This document shows positions 1-11,235 of a stretch of DNA of 64,000 bases, piece by piece. Positions within the stretch are counted from its first letter, which is position 1. Every line of letters starts with the position of its first letter. The stretch is from Nemopilema nomurai (lineage: Eukaryota; Cnidaria; Scyphozoa; Rhizostomeae; Rhizostomatidae): the NCBI GenBank assembly GCA_003864495.1, contig PEDN01001363.1, positions 186,001 to 250,000 of the forward strand, in the 5' to 3' direction. Under the pieces are notes generated by a model. That model worked only from the letters and a program-made list of their open reading frames with translations, was not told the DNA's origin and made no database searches. The translations under genes and the position numbers were made by a program.

Positions 1-736
1 AGCAGCTTATCGTTTTTGACTGATAACTTATCCACAATAATTTTTTCAATAGTAACTTATCATTGTCAAGAGCAACCTGCCAAGAGGCTTGAGCTTGTTT
101 AAACTTCTACTAAAGAGCCTCTTGTCTTGTTACGCAAATTGTGCAGTTTTTTAACATGGTCCCCCAGTTTTCAAGTGCAATTTATTTGTGTTTGGTAACT
201 GAGTTCTGGATGTGTTTTGTGTGGACCATTTTTGTTGATTTAGGAATTTTCCCCAACCCCACTGGTACTCTTAAGGGCTTTAAAAATGCAATTCAAAAGT
301 ATGTAGTTCTACATTGTATTGTTAGAGTGCAGTGTGAGTGACTGCTCCTTTAGACTACATTTAACTGCCATTTTGCTGGGAGTCTTTCAGTTCCATTAGA
401 GTAATTTGCCATGAGTTCATGATTGCTGTCTCTTTCCCACACATTCCAATTGGCTCAGTCTGTCTTGTTTGTAACTTTGTTCCAGATTCTATATGGCAAC
501 TTTTTATAAACCAGCACCCTTATATTGGCACTCCAAACCTCATGTATAATTATATGGTTTGGCAAAGCATTTTGATAGAAGCTTTTCTTGATTCCATGTC
601 AAGAATTACTAAGAGAAGAAGAAACTGTGATCATTTTAGTACTAAAGGCTATGCCAACATTGACTGGTTCCTTGTTTGAATGTTCTAAAAACCCAACCCT
701 TATATGTGTGTGGTTGATTTTTAATTTGTATTCTAG

Positions 737-778
737 ACTTCCAAGCAGGTGCATCCAAGCTTGAACAATGTCCAGCAG
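737..778 (+). CDS. Receptor micro-exon A, cysteine-rich repeat (candidate)
   Basis: A 42-base interval follows a good acceptor (TTGTATTCTAG) and precedes the donor CAG|GTATTT. In phase 1 it encodes xFQAGASKLEQCPA plus one base. It has the same length, phase and pattern (F, G, S, LE, C) as the interval at 2816-2857, which argues that both are real duplicated exons of a GCC2/GCC3-like repeat. Neither contains a stop in this frame. A micro-exon could arise by chance, so transcript data would be needed to settle it. Confidence 0.5.
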
Positions 779-3700
779 GTATTTTCTTATTTCAGTTTTT
801 TTTAAACATGAACACATTGTACTCTTCAATAATATTCCTTTAGTATCTTAAGGTTTGTTTTTGTAGTATTTACACAAACACTTTTTTCCATAGAACAATT
901 GACAATTATGTACATTTTTCTTTAATTAAAAGTTGATTGTTGAATTAATTGAATATCCAGCTGTGGCAGTTAGACTAGAATTGTAGCCCTTCTGCATGTA
1001 AACAACTATACCAAATGGGTCGCTCTATTTCCACTGCATATACTTCAGTCTTTTATGTTAGATGTTGTCATATAAGAGGAAAAGAGACGCTATCCACTGA
1101 TTTGATAATGAAAAAAATTAGATGCCAACGTGTTGTCAACTTTCCACTGTTTTGACTCTGCACTTTATTTGAATGGTTTTAGAATGTAGTTTAGATATTC
1201 TTATTTAAATAATCCTATCATTTATTTTACGTCCTGTATATTTATTATTTATATATTGGTTCATAGTAGGATAGTAGTCTGAGAGGAAGCATTTCGTCTG
1301 GTCGGTGTATCATTTTCATGAACGTGCGGTCAAATGTTGCCATAGCAATGGTGCGTTTTCACTTCTTGGGGAGTGTCTTGGGTTGATGGATACCTATTTT
1401 AGATCGATTGCATGTGGGCAATAGATCACTTTCGCTTTAGATTTCTCCATCACGGCCTGTCGACTGTGTTAATGCCATTGCACAATTAAGTTTTCAGCTG
1501 AGCTGAGCGTCACGCGTGACCTTTGCGCTGCTTCCTCGTGTTTGCAGTATTTTGCATTGTTCATGCCTATGGTAAAGGGGTTGGTGTCGGGAGGCGGGAA
1601 CCAAAGTCAAATGCATCATATCATATACAAAGTGGAAAAAGCTGTCATTCGGTGAGGGATCAGGGTAGCTTTCTTTATACCTTGCCGACTTGGTCGCATC
1701 TGACACGGAGTCAGTGGAATTCCAGACGAAGCGTTTTGGGGCATGATGAAAGTGCAAGAATTGGCATTAGCATGAGTTAGGAGTGAATGTCGTTTACATT
1801 GTTTTGAGAATGTTGAGCCAAGAGGGTACAAACGCTTCTTCACAAGAACCAGATAACTTTTGCCTAGCCTCGATTTTCCTAACCTTTTGATAATCCAAGG
1901 CTCCAATGTTCTTATAATTGTTTTTATTTTGATTCTTTATTGCAAGTTTTTGCGAAGTTTTGTACTGTATACAGTTTCTAAGGCGGCTGCGTTTACACGA
2001 TATCGGACTCACTTCATATCTGATACGCTGCACCGTATCGGATTGGTTTCATACCAGATAGGGCTCCTGCTCACAAGTATTTACTCCGCCCTGCGGGGTC
2101 CAGTCTCTTGTTTCGGAGCAGGGGCGTGCCCTGAAAGGTAGTTCCAAAATAGGGGGTGTGGGCAGGTGTCACACCCCCCCACTTTTTGTAGAAGCCATCG
2201 GTAATTTCTTGCTTGTCGGTAAAAGTTTGAACAATTATAACATCGTGTCGGTATTTCGGGGAAGAACTAGATTCGCACTTTTGTTATACCAGCTTAGACA
2301 CAAAGGAACCACTATGGTACTAGAGTGTAAAATTTGTGTCCGTGCGAAGCGAATTTTTCGCCACGAATTTTCTCGCCTCGATCTGGTTTTCTTTAATAAT
2401 CAAATCATACTGTGTTGAATAACGCGCCAAACGTGAGGTTGCGGCCACAAGAATTGTAACCGAGGCTGCGGAGCGTTTACACAAGCACTTTACCGGATCG
2501 GATTGGCTTCACACCACTGACGTACAGGAATGATTTCACTCCGCAGAAGCGGAGCGGACCCATACCGGATCAGGTCTTCCTTGTGTAAACGGAAGGCCTG
2601 TCTGATATGAAATGAAAATGCACTGTTTAACCCCTAGAAAAATATAGTGCGAAGCTCTTCAAATTTCCTTTCAATTTTCTATGTTTTTTTCTATGGCTTG
2701 TGTAATTTTCGTGAGCTTACTGTAAATCGGACAGTTTTGAGCTTTAAATAAATTGCAACGTTGGTTTCTGCAATGGTTTCTGGCATCTTCGATCACCCAT
2801 ATTTCTTTCTCCTAGATTTTTCGAATGGGAGCTCGCTTGAATGCAAGGAATGTTCAGGTAAGCGTTTTTTCGCTTCTGTATCTAGACCCCAATTTTGAAA
2901 GGTCTTAGAGCGCACAAAAGTAATTTTGCTACCAAATGTTTTATGCATGTTTATGAAGTTTTTGAGTAATTATGTCTTGACCTACTTCCGAGTATAGGCA
3001 ACATTTTAAGGCTAGTATTTGCAGATTTTTGCTGTCGTGTTCGTCTTTTGTCCATATTGATCGGACGACTTCCTAGTTTTCCTAACGCTGTTTTGAGTTT
3101 CTGGCTCAGATCTACTTGCCTCTGCCTCACCTTTTGTATTTCTTCCATGCGTTATTCCCATCCTTCTAACACTTCACGATAAAGTCATCTTTTGAAATTA
3201 AACATCTCATTTTTGTTTTTACTTTTTCCTGTTATCCATGGTTTTGATAATTTCAGTTTTTGTCATCGGTTTGTCTTCTAAAATTTGTTATCTAAACTAA
3301 AATATTTGTCCATTTTAGCATACATAATGCGAAGTGGCCACCCGTTTTGAAATATTCTCCATATTAACCACAAAGAATTCGTTGCATTGTGAAATTCGAA
3401 ATGATTGAAAAGAAACACCCGAAATTGATCAAAACTAGAGTTTCCAGTTAATCTTATAGGAAAATACGCGCAGCTACTGACAGTTACTTTCAAATGATTA
3501 CGCACAGAGAATTTTGCAGATTATGCATTATAAGAAAATTCGCTTTAGATAATTTATTTTGCTCTGTCCGACGGTAGCACAACAAATTTAATGGACAACA
3601 TGTGCCTTGGTTTCAAGTCTCCCCGACAAATTAATTTCCGCGATATTGTTGTCCAAGCGGTCCCAGTTTGATAAGAACTACGTATCAGCAAATTTCATCG

Positions 3701-6700
3701 GTTGATCCGTGGATTTTAGGCGTAGAATAGACAGCGCATATGAAGCGCAACGAATTAAATCAAATTGATGCTCCGTTCCAGACAGATAAAGTGTGGCTCC
3801 AGAAATTCAACATTTCGCCCTAAAAGGAAGCCGAACTTCTCATCACTCGGAAAAACGTCATATTAATTCAATGTGAAGATCTTTGCTTGGTACGGTTTTA
3901 TCGGTCTCTTTGTGCTTTCACGTGCGTTATACTTGCTGATCATTGCAAATCAGTCCTAATCGCTGTTTCCATATCAAGGCAGTAAGAAATATTTCTTTCT
4001 GGATTTTTTGCTGCATCAAACCGATTTAGTTTTTTTTCAGGAGATTTGCAGATGAAGATTGAATCGCACCCTAAGTGGTTCAAACCTTATGGAAATGTAG
4101 AAAAGTTTCAGATGTATTGCACTGTCAACAAGCCATCGAATTTGTCTGTCCTTTTTTATCAACAAAATCGTCCAAGGGATGAACGCGGACCTTCTCCGAC
4201 GTATCTCATGGAGACCGAGATTACCAATTGCACAGCAACGGTAACCATCGAAAAGGAGAGTGTGTCATTTTGCACAGCAGGAGAATATATCTGCATTGCC
4301 TCTGATAATGCTGGGAAACCGCTGGCTACAAAATCTGTGAAATTTGAAGGGTTGTCTAATGGTACGTCTATTTGTCTCTCCGCAACAACGCTCATTTGCA
4401 ACCTATTATGGCCTTGTCATGACTGGTCCTTCTGCTTAGTATAGAGTATCACACGGCATGAAATGGTAATACGATTCCAGGGAAACAGCAAACAGAATTA
4501 CACGTGCCACGGTGTGGAGTTTTATCCGTGATCAGTTTAATATTTTGCTGTGATAGTTTTGCATGCTTAATCACTTGCTTTGTTATTTTAGTTTTTGCAC
4601 CCTTTTGCCCCCTCCCCTCCCATTATTTATGTCCTCTCTTCTTTCAGTAAAGGAGTTTAGTTAGCTGCGTAGCTAAATATTAGGAACTGTTCCTTGGGGT
4701 TGCGATTCGTTGACGCTAAGCAAAGTTTTGTAGAAACGAACGCTTTAGAGTGAAAAGAGGTTCGCAAACCATAGCCGATGTTAGGATTGGTTAGAAATAG
4801 CTGGGCTTTTACTTTTTGAAAGATCGTCCAAATTGACTGCAAGGAGTGCAGAAACCATGCAGGAAAGTTCGACTCGCCGTATGACCGATAATCTGCCTAG
4901 CTAAACTTATATAACCAGTTTTCTTTATTGCTTTGGTTCAATTTCTCAACATTATTTTGACAACATTATTCTAATTAAGAGAAGCCCTTTCTTCTTCTTA
5001 GGTATGTTCTACTTCTTGCCAGAGGATGGAAGGTCAGTGACCACCAATACATTGATAGAAGGCCAAAGTGTCAAACTTGCTTGTGCGTATACAAAATATG
5101 AATCGACTGGTTTGGAATTCTTCCAATTTAGGCGTGTATTGCCAGACGGAAGTAGTGAAATGATCAATGAGGTAAAAGACAAATATATATGGGGAAATAA
5201 GTATACTGCTGATTGCAGCAACAATCACAAATGCAATGTCCGAAAGCTCCTGATCAATGATGTTCGCGCAAGCGATAGTGGGGAGTACATATGTAGAGTG
5301 AATATTGGTAGATGCACTCTAGAGACATCAACATTTCTTAAAACAAGTAAGCTACTTTTGTTCAATTCGTGTTTAATATTTTATTCCTATCCGTTCTTCG
5401 AGAGCTTCGTTTTGATAAACAAAATCGTTTCGATGTCTTTTGCTTTTCAGAGCCTTTTGTACTTTTAGTCCTCCACGAAGGGCCTACTGAAATTTATGGC
5501 TACAAAATGTGTTCGATTCGCGACAACAATACCAACATTTACAAATATGAATTTTCGAACTTCAGGATGCCATTTGCCTGCGCTGTGACTTTGCCCTTTA
5601 TTCTTCTCTATGCGCCTCTCAGCATGATGCAACATTCTTCTGCATCTTCAAAAACCTTTGCCATTTTATCTACTCATTGTGTATCCGTGATTTTTTACCC
5701 GTCGTATATATCAGGACGATGTATATATATTTCAACACCTTTATATATTAATTAAGAATTATTACTCTGTCATTCGGCTAAAATTGATTTCTGTTTTAAG
5801 CTTATGATTTTATTTGTTCTGTGATGCAGTTCGATGTCCCACTGGTCGGCACTGCGATGCGAAGACCGGCAAAATAACGCCCTGTCCAGCAGGGACATTC
5901 AACAACCAAACTGGAGTGTTCTCGCCAGCTGGCTGTAGGCCCTGTCCACAAAACTCTTACTGTACTCTCGCATCACCGTCTCCAACCAAGTGCCCGCGCA
6001 TGTCGTTTGAGCCCGCGCAAATCCACGACTTAAAGAGACTGGAAAACAAGCAGAAGCTTGCCCATTGCAAGATTTGCCCCGTGGTTCCCTGTGACAAAGA
6101 TGGTATGAGAAATATTTCGACCTTTAAATATACTCGATTTTCGATGCTGTATCTGGATATTGACAACTCAATATTGGGCACCAATTATGATTCATGAATT
6201 TCAAAGAATGTTAGCCTGAATAAAGAGACATTGTAATATTAGAAGTACGTTTCTAGAGTTTTAATGGAAAAGCAGCGGACATCGTTTGAAAGCGGCGAAT
6301 TTACTGTTCCTGCTTTTTTCAGTAATAGCACTACAGCACTTTCTTGCTCCAAAACATTTCAGCCTTATCGCGATTTCTTGATATTCTTTTTCCTGACCAA
6401 ACCGTCCACCAGGGCTCTTAAAAGCATTGACGACGAAAAACCGAACACGTGTTTTCAGATTCAAACCGCTATTCCGGGTGGATTGTATAGGCAGTTTTCC
6501 CTGGTGTTTGTTGTTAATTTTCTTCACGTCATTTTCCATTTCGGTTTTTTCTTTCATGTTACTCTTTTCTCTTTTTCTGTCATTCAATTTCACTGAAGCT
6601 TCTGTATAATCATCTCCTCTTATTATTCTCTTAACACGATCACATAAGAATTGATTTACATAAGAAATTTACCGAAATATTTATCCATGTGACCTCCCAT

Positions 6701-9414
6701 AACTGAAGCTTCTCTCCTTAAACTCTACCACTGGTTGCAAATCCTTTTTTTCTTTTATGCCAATTATTATCTAAGCACTTTTCATAGAATAATACATATA
6801 TTGGTTCTTTCAACTTTATCCTGCATTATTAAACAGTGGCCCGCGTATTTATAATAATATTTTTATGTCATAAAAATCAATTTCAATGCTATAAACATGT
6901 GATTTGATGGACAAGGAGTTGTTTTCTTCGTTTTTAACACAAAGGCCTATCAAGAAATATGTATAAATAGTCCATAAATAGAACTTTTTTCATACCGTCA
7001 GAAAGACGATGTGTCTAAAAAGATACCCCGTTTTGTAACGATTTAAATTTTTTAGCAGACCATATCCATCTGACTCGAAGCTCCTTCGGTGTCTACGAAA
7101 TCAATGTACACTTGTTTTTAAGCTCGACGCTAGCCCTTTTCTTCGATGCAAAGAAAACTTCTAAAAATTCAGTTTTAGGCTCGGTCAAATTTAATTTCTT
7201 GGTATTATGCGACGTGAAATTCACTAGCTATATGCATTTACCAAACACCCTTTTTACATCCTGCTGTTGAGAATAATTCTTTGGTAATTTTCCTACACAC
7301 GCTGAAATATATGTTCTCAATGTTTTTCAAGGCCTCGTCGGGATTTTTGACAAACAAGCACTTGGCTTGTTTCACTTTTAGACAACGACGATAACAAAAA
7401 AATCAAATACAACTTGGACATTTCCTTGCGATTAATCCACACTCCTTTTAGCGCAACTCTCCTTGTAATTAACGACCAAAAACTCAAAACGTAATCAATA
7501 CATAAACATAGTTAATTGCCTTATAATCCCTCTATTTAATAATCCCTTAGTTGAGCATAAGAACTCTCCGTCATGGCAACATTTCAAGAGCAAAATTACG
7601 CAACAATTATAAGGATTATAAGTCTGTGTGAAATTGTCCGGTGTATGTTCGCACGATAAGGTATACTTTTTTCCATAGGTAGGAAATGCACCTTCTTGTG
7701 CAGTAAGTCTTCAGTGGCAGCACGTGCTGGCGACACCGCACGCCTGGACTGCAGGCTATCAAAGCCAATTCTGCTCGAGAGACTTGCATGGCTACGAAAC
7801 AATGAAACATTATCAAACAGCACTGGTCACGAGATAATACGATCTGGTGAATCTTTGACATTAGTTTTGCATAACATAGTGAAAGGTCATACTGGATACT
7901 ATACTTGCAGGGGAGTTGAGACAATTATGGGTAACACCGTGGAAACAACGACAAAGCTTTCATTGTTAGTCGAAGAGGGTTGTGAGTACCGTTAATTTCT
8001 GAAGGCATTTCGAAACTTTTAATCATGTTAATCATTCATTTTAAAAAAATCTAATAAATAATTCGAGATAAGCGTCTTAGATTTACTACTAATTTTAGTC
8101 AAGTTAGAAAAGCCTATTAGATCTGCTAAGTTTTACCTTTTGATCTTAATCAATGCCCAGGAAAAGTTTACAGAGCCCAAATTTATAAGCGCTGCCTTAA
8201 TTAGGCTGATTGCTAGAGCATACTTGAAAATGCAGCGATTTATATTTTCTGTTTCTTACAGTGACCCATTTACACAAAGGCTTATTATAGCATATTTAGG
8301 TATCCCCTTTATTTTCCAAACTCGGGGGGGGGGGGGCAACCAAAGTTTTGAAAAACCTACATAAGGTTATGTTGACGAATGGAGTTTCACAACATAAATT
8401 TGTTTGGTATATTTAAAGGGATCCCAGCCAGATTTGGACCCAGGGCCCCGGCAGTCGTAAATGCGGATCTGGTTTGTAAGTTACCGTAATTCAAGACAGG
8501 AACAGCCTTCTAATCTATGCTTTATTTTCCTGTCTTCTATCAAAAGCGTGAGAATGTGAACGCCTTTAAGAGGCATTTGATACAGGGGCATACACTGTTC
8601 TTGAAACGGGGAAAACACTTCACTGCGACCGGATTTGTTCATGGTCTGCATTTCATTTGCTCATGTCTTACTGGTTTTTCGTTGCAGGGAACGACGTAAC
8701 AGCCATCATTGTTTGGGTATTTGTCGCCTGCGTCCTGTCTGCGGCTATTATTTTTGCTGTGATGCGATTTCGAAAGAGAAGCAACACAGACCAGCGCAAG
8801 CTTTCAGAGGAATGTGTCACAGAATCGTTTACTGACATTTATTTACCAGATAGAAGGACGATGTTTTCACGAGTTCCATCACATGAATATGGTACGTCGA
8901 ATGTGGAATTTTTTTTGTTTTACAACATTGCGTGTTGGCTTCTTATGATTGTTTTTGCATATATCTTTCTATATATCTTACCCTCGCTTTGTCTATATAT
9001 CTTTCTGTTTTTGTTTCAGAATCAGAGCCAGATTTTGATGTATTTATTTGCTACAGTTGTGCGGATAAAGTATGGGTGAGGAAAACTTTGCTATTGAACC
9101 TACAGGATAACAATTTGCGTGTTTGTATTGACTTCGAAGATTTCGAACCGGGAGAATTCATTATCAAAAACATCGCCGACGCAATTTCGAAAAGCCGTAA
9201 TACAATCGCCGTATTATCGCCAGATTTCGTGACTAGTGATTGGTGCCAGAAAGAGCTCAAAATGGCACTGTCCCATCTTCATAAAAAGCACCAAGTAATT
9301 CCTATATTGTATCGGGATTGTGACATACCTGTGTTCCTTCTCGATCGAACCTACCTAGATTGGTGCAATGATGACGTGAGAGAGACATTTTGGGAGCAGT
9401 TAGTGAAAAAGTGA
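737..9414 (+). CDS. Ig/cysteine-rich/TIR transmembrane receptor (IL-1R/TLR-like), 5' end not in window
   Basis: Joined exons 737-778, 2816-2857, 4041-4361, 5002-5346, 5830-6102, 7679-7981, 8688-8891 and 9020-9414 read in one frame for about 640 residues to a TGA at 9412. Every junction has AG/GT borders and lies in phase 1. Domain order: two short Cys-rich modules, Ig, Ig, a Cys-rich module with ten cysteines, Ig, one membrane span, cytoplasmic TIR. The plan is that of an IL-1 receptor or an invertebrate Ig-TIR receptor: bind a ligand outside, recruit TIR adaptors such as MyD88 inside. GCC2/GCC3-like modules are not part of vertebrate IL-1R proteins. No start codon with a signal peptide was found, so the gene probably begins upstream of the window. 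The exons from 4041 on are secure; the first two are weaker. The ligand is unknown. Confidence 0.85.
1983..2606. repeat. Two decayed copies of an inverted-repeat MITE
   Basis: Copy B at about 2461-2606 starts with GGAGCGTTTACACAAG and ends with CTTGTGTAAACGGAAGG, a near-perfect terminal inverted repeat. Copy A at about 1983-2110 starts with GGCTGCGTTTACACGA and shares the internal words ATCGGATTGG and CTTCA, but I see no matching right end. The ends with GTTTACAC look like small non-autonomous DNA transposons. Both lie between the two candidate receptor micro-exons. Confidence 0.5.
2146..2190. other. Potential stem-loop between the two MITE copies
   Basis: GGGGGTGTG at about 2152 is followed after a short loop (GGCAGGTGT) by CACACCCCCC, a nine-pair inverted repeat. 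Its role is unknown; it may be a transposon remnant. Confidence 0.4.
2816..2857 (+). CDS. Receptor micro-exon B, cysteine-rich repeat (candidate)
   Basis: A 42-base interval between the acceptor TTTCTTTCTCCTAG and the strong donor CAG|GTAAGC. In phase 1 it reads xFSNGSSLECKECS plus one base and joins in frame to the first Ig exon at 4041. It resembles micro-exon A at 737. An alternative is that translation starts at the in-frame ATG at 2773, which would make this the first exon. The N-terminus would then be a weak signal peptide (MVSGIFDHPYFFLL), so an internal exon is preferred. Confidence 0.5.
4041..4361 (+). CDS. Receptor exon: first Ig-like domain
   Basis: Polypyrimidine tract plus CAG at 4040, donor G|GTACGT after 4361, phase 1 on both sides. 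The translation has the Ig pattern: the first cysteine in FQMYCTV and the F-strand cysteine in AGEYICIAS, with further cysteines in TNCTATV and SFCTAG that could form an extra disulphide. No canonical tryptophan follows the first cysteine; a tyrosine (LFYQQ) is in its place. Confidence 0.82.
5002..5346 (+). CDS. Receptor exon: second Ig-like domain
   Basis: Acceptor CTTCTTCTTAG at 5001, donor AA|GTAAGC at 5347, phase 1-1. The Ig signature is clear: VKLACAY for the B strand, then the F-strand motif ASDSGEYICRV. Between them a C-x(6)-C pair (DCSNNHKC) suggests an extra disulphide loop. The exon carries one complete domain. Confidence 0.88.
5830..6102 (+). CDS. Receptor exon: cysteine-rich GCC2/GCC3-like module
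   Basis: Acceptor TGATGCAG, donor G|GTATGA, phase 1-1, 91 residues with ten cysteines. The spacing in PCPAGTFNNQTG followed by GCRPCPQNSYC is typical of GCC2/GCC3 and ephrin-receptor-like repeats. The end (HCKICPVVPC) looks like the opening of a further repeat. The module sits between the second and third Ig domains, an unusual place in a TIR receptor. The family name is pattern recognition; a TNFR-like reading is the alternative. Confidence 0.8.
6103..7678 (+). other. Long receptor intron, no exon recognised
   Basis: A 1.6 kb AT-rich intron between the cysteine-rich exon and the third Ig exon. Opposing reading frames of 110 codons at 6261-6596 show no recognisable domain and no splice context in phase 1. 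I see no Ig or cysteine-rich module in either strand here. Confidence 0.6.
7679..7981 (+). CDS. Receptor exon: membrane-proximal Ig domain
   Basis: Acceptor TTTTTTCCATAG, donor T|GTGAGT, phase 1-1. This is the most canonical Ig domain of the gene: TARLDC, then the core tryptophan in LAWLRNN, then KGHTGYYTCRG. Sequons NET and NST predict N-glycosylation. It lies directly outside the membrane span, where IL-1R family proteins carry their third Ig domain. Confidence 0.92.
8688..8891 (+). CDS. Receptor exon: transmembrane segment and juxtamembrane linker
   Basis: Acceptor TCGTTGCAG, donor G|GTACGT, phase 1-1. The first half encodes one hydrophobic helix (about residues 5-25 of the exon, IIVWVFVACVLSAAIIF) followed by a basic stop-transfer stretch (RFRKRSN). 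About 35 polar residues then lead to the TIR exon. Basic residues after the helix place the following TIR domain in the cytoplasm. Confidence 0.9.
9020..9414 (+). CDS. Receptor terminal exon: TIR domain
   Basis: Acceptor TTTTTGTTTCAG, then about 130 codons to TGA. TIR landmarks in order: box 1 (FDVFICYS), the BB loop in box 2 (FEDFEPGE), the SRNTIAVLSPDF strand with SDWCQKEL, and box 3 (FWEQL) just before the stop. The BB loop keeps the proline and glycine used for TIR-TIR contacts. The protein ends right after the domain. A TLR origin cannot be excluded from this exon alone, but the upstream Ig exons make an IL-1R-type receptor more likely. Confidence 0.95.
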
Positions 9415-11130
9415 ACGGAGGCAGGAATGCGGTTGTAGCAACAAATTAACAGCTAACGGAGACTGCAGCATTCAATTCGTACTTGGTGCTCCAAGTCATG
9501 AGCGTTTGGATTACAAATGCCAGAAGATCGTTTTTTGGCTTTCCCCAACAAGTCCCTTCGATGATTTCAAAGGGCATTGGCACATAATGATGACAATGAT
9601 CACCAGTTTTAATGGTCTCTAATGGTCTAAAAGAGTATAATTGTCTTTTTAAAGTTTTTTGTATAAACTGGGTTTTGAATTGCGCGATGTGAACCATGTT
9701 ACATTCACGTTCACTGATTTTCAGCTTCATAGAGACGTATCTTTGTGAACTCTCGTCTCTAGTTATTTGTTTGATCCTTTTTGCCTTTCTATCTTTGGTC
9801 TCTGTCTTTTCTATGTTGTTTCTCGATCTTCTCTGTTCTGCCAAAGTCTTGCTGTCCTGTCATGTCCTGCCATTTATTCCCATATCTTTATATGTATTTG
9901 TGATCTTGGTTTTATTACTTATCACCCCGCCGAACGGGCCTTGGACAGAAGCCTTTTTATGTTGAGGTCCACCGCAGCTAAAGCAAACGTTTTGTATTTA
10001 CGAACTTTAATTTCCGGTGTGAATGATTCTCCTAATGTATGCTTATGTATTTTAAACTGTAAAGTGTTTTTTTGAACTTGAGAAATGTATCTGTTAGACA
10101 AATTTTTTAAAATGTGTAGACGGTTCTAATTTTGCATTACTTTGGCAGGATTTCTTAGAATGCAAAAAGGGGTATTATTTTGTCAGTCCTTTCCCAACCC
10201 AACCATTCAGTATCGCAAATATATTTTTGGCGAATAGGCATTAGCTTCCCATAGCGCTGTAGTAAGAGTGAATGAGGGTACCTCTTCATTAGAATGAAAC
10301 GATTTTTCAGCATATTTTACTATCCCAAATTCTTGCCAGGGAACATTGGAATTAGAAAAATTAGGTCCTGTCAAAGTACCGACTAATGCCGGAAAAATTT
10401 CCTGCGATCTAATTGGCTAATTGAATTGTCCCGGCGGAAAATGCCGACTAGCGATCCTACATTTCGCGGCGCGACAATTTTCCGCCTAGTGGAGATTGGG
10501 CTTAAGAGAAGTAATGTAAAAAGCTGTAAGTGCTTAAAAATGTGTAGAATGTAGTGCTTAAAAAGCTTGTATAAATCGCTAACTAGATAACGTGGTAAGC
10601 TAATTAGGGGCGTGTGCATAGTAGTGAACTATAAATGGGTATATATAGCTCAAACAACAAGTACAAACGTTGCAACCATTGGACTCTTCTTGTCTATGTT
10701 TTGAAAAAGTACCGCGTTAAAGATACACACGGATTTAGTCGCGTGTTAATACCTGATATCCGTCGTCTTTGGCCAAGGCCCAAGAGAACCGTCTCAAATC
10801 AGAATGAAGTATACAAGGTTCCTGCGTAAAGGCAAGCAGGGTTGCGGCGCATCTATTGTTTGAAACTGTAGCTTCAGGAAAAGAAATGTCGGTCAAGAAC
10901 TTTTCATTATCTCCAAGCACGTGTTTAAGATGGAGAAGAAGTGTTAACGAACATAGTTTCGTTTAAATAGAGCTGAAGAAACGTGGATTGGTGCCAGAGA
11001 TTATCAGCGAAGAGCGCAGAGGGGGAGAACTGTGGGGGATTTTCTTTCCCGATGATCTGGCTTTTTCGGCAGAGGAAAGGGGTGAAGTTTCAGGGACAGC
11101 AGTAAGATCAGGAATAGTTAGGGTTAGGTT
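9415..11130. other. Intergenic, likely LINE 3' remnant near 9.8-9.96 kb
   Basis: No gene recognised. The stretch around 9840-9960 (ending in a CCCCGCCGAACGGGCC hairpin and a GACAGAAGCC motif) looks like the 3' untranslated end of an old non-LTR element, but no coding sequence of it survives. A CpG-rich block at 10375-10500 contains GCCGGAAAAATTT and the imperfect reverse match AATTTTCCGCC. Confidence 0.35.
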
Positions 11131-11235
11131 CAATGCCTGCCAAAATTGTTGGCACACTTACGACAATTCTTTGACTCACGCTCACCCATCCCCTTCCCCC
11201 TCTACGAACAATGTTGTCCGACCGACTCTGATTAA
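11131..11235 (+). repeat. End fragment of the TA-mariner-like MITE family
   Basis: CAATGCCTGCCAAAATTG followed by TTGGCACACTTACG and TCTTTGACTCACG matches the left end of the element at 33676 almost base for base, and more distantly the complete copy at 41715. No right end is seen nearby, so this is a truncated copy. It lies about 0.5 kb upstream of the B3GAT3-like start codon. Confidence 0.65.

Noticed and set aside
1523..1570. A signal-peptide-like stretch (LRCFLVFAVFCIVHAYG) ending at a phase-1 GT, tempting as the receptor's first exon.
   Set aside because: The frame begins after a TGA and has no ATG, only TTG; no acceptor precedes it. It was probably hydrophobic by chance.
5452..5700. 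A possible extra receptor exon after TTTTGCTTTTCAG at 5451, open in phase 1.
   Set aside because: No adequate phase-1 donor is present, the translation lacks Ig or cysteine-rich pattern, and the neighbouring exons already join in frame.
9446..9844. Minus-strand frame of 132 codons just downstream of the TIR exon.
   Set aside because: Highly charged, no domain, no splice context; it lies antisense to the probable 3' untranslated region and looks like chance.
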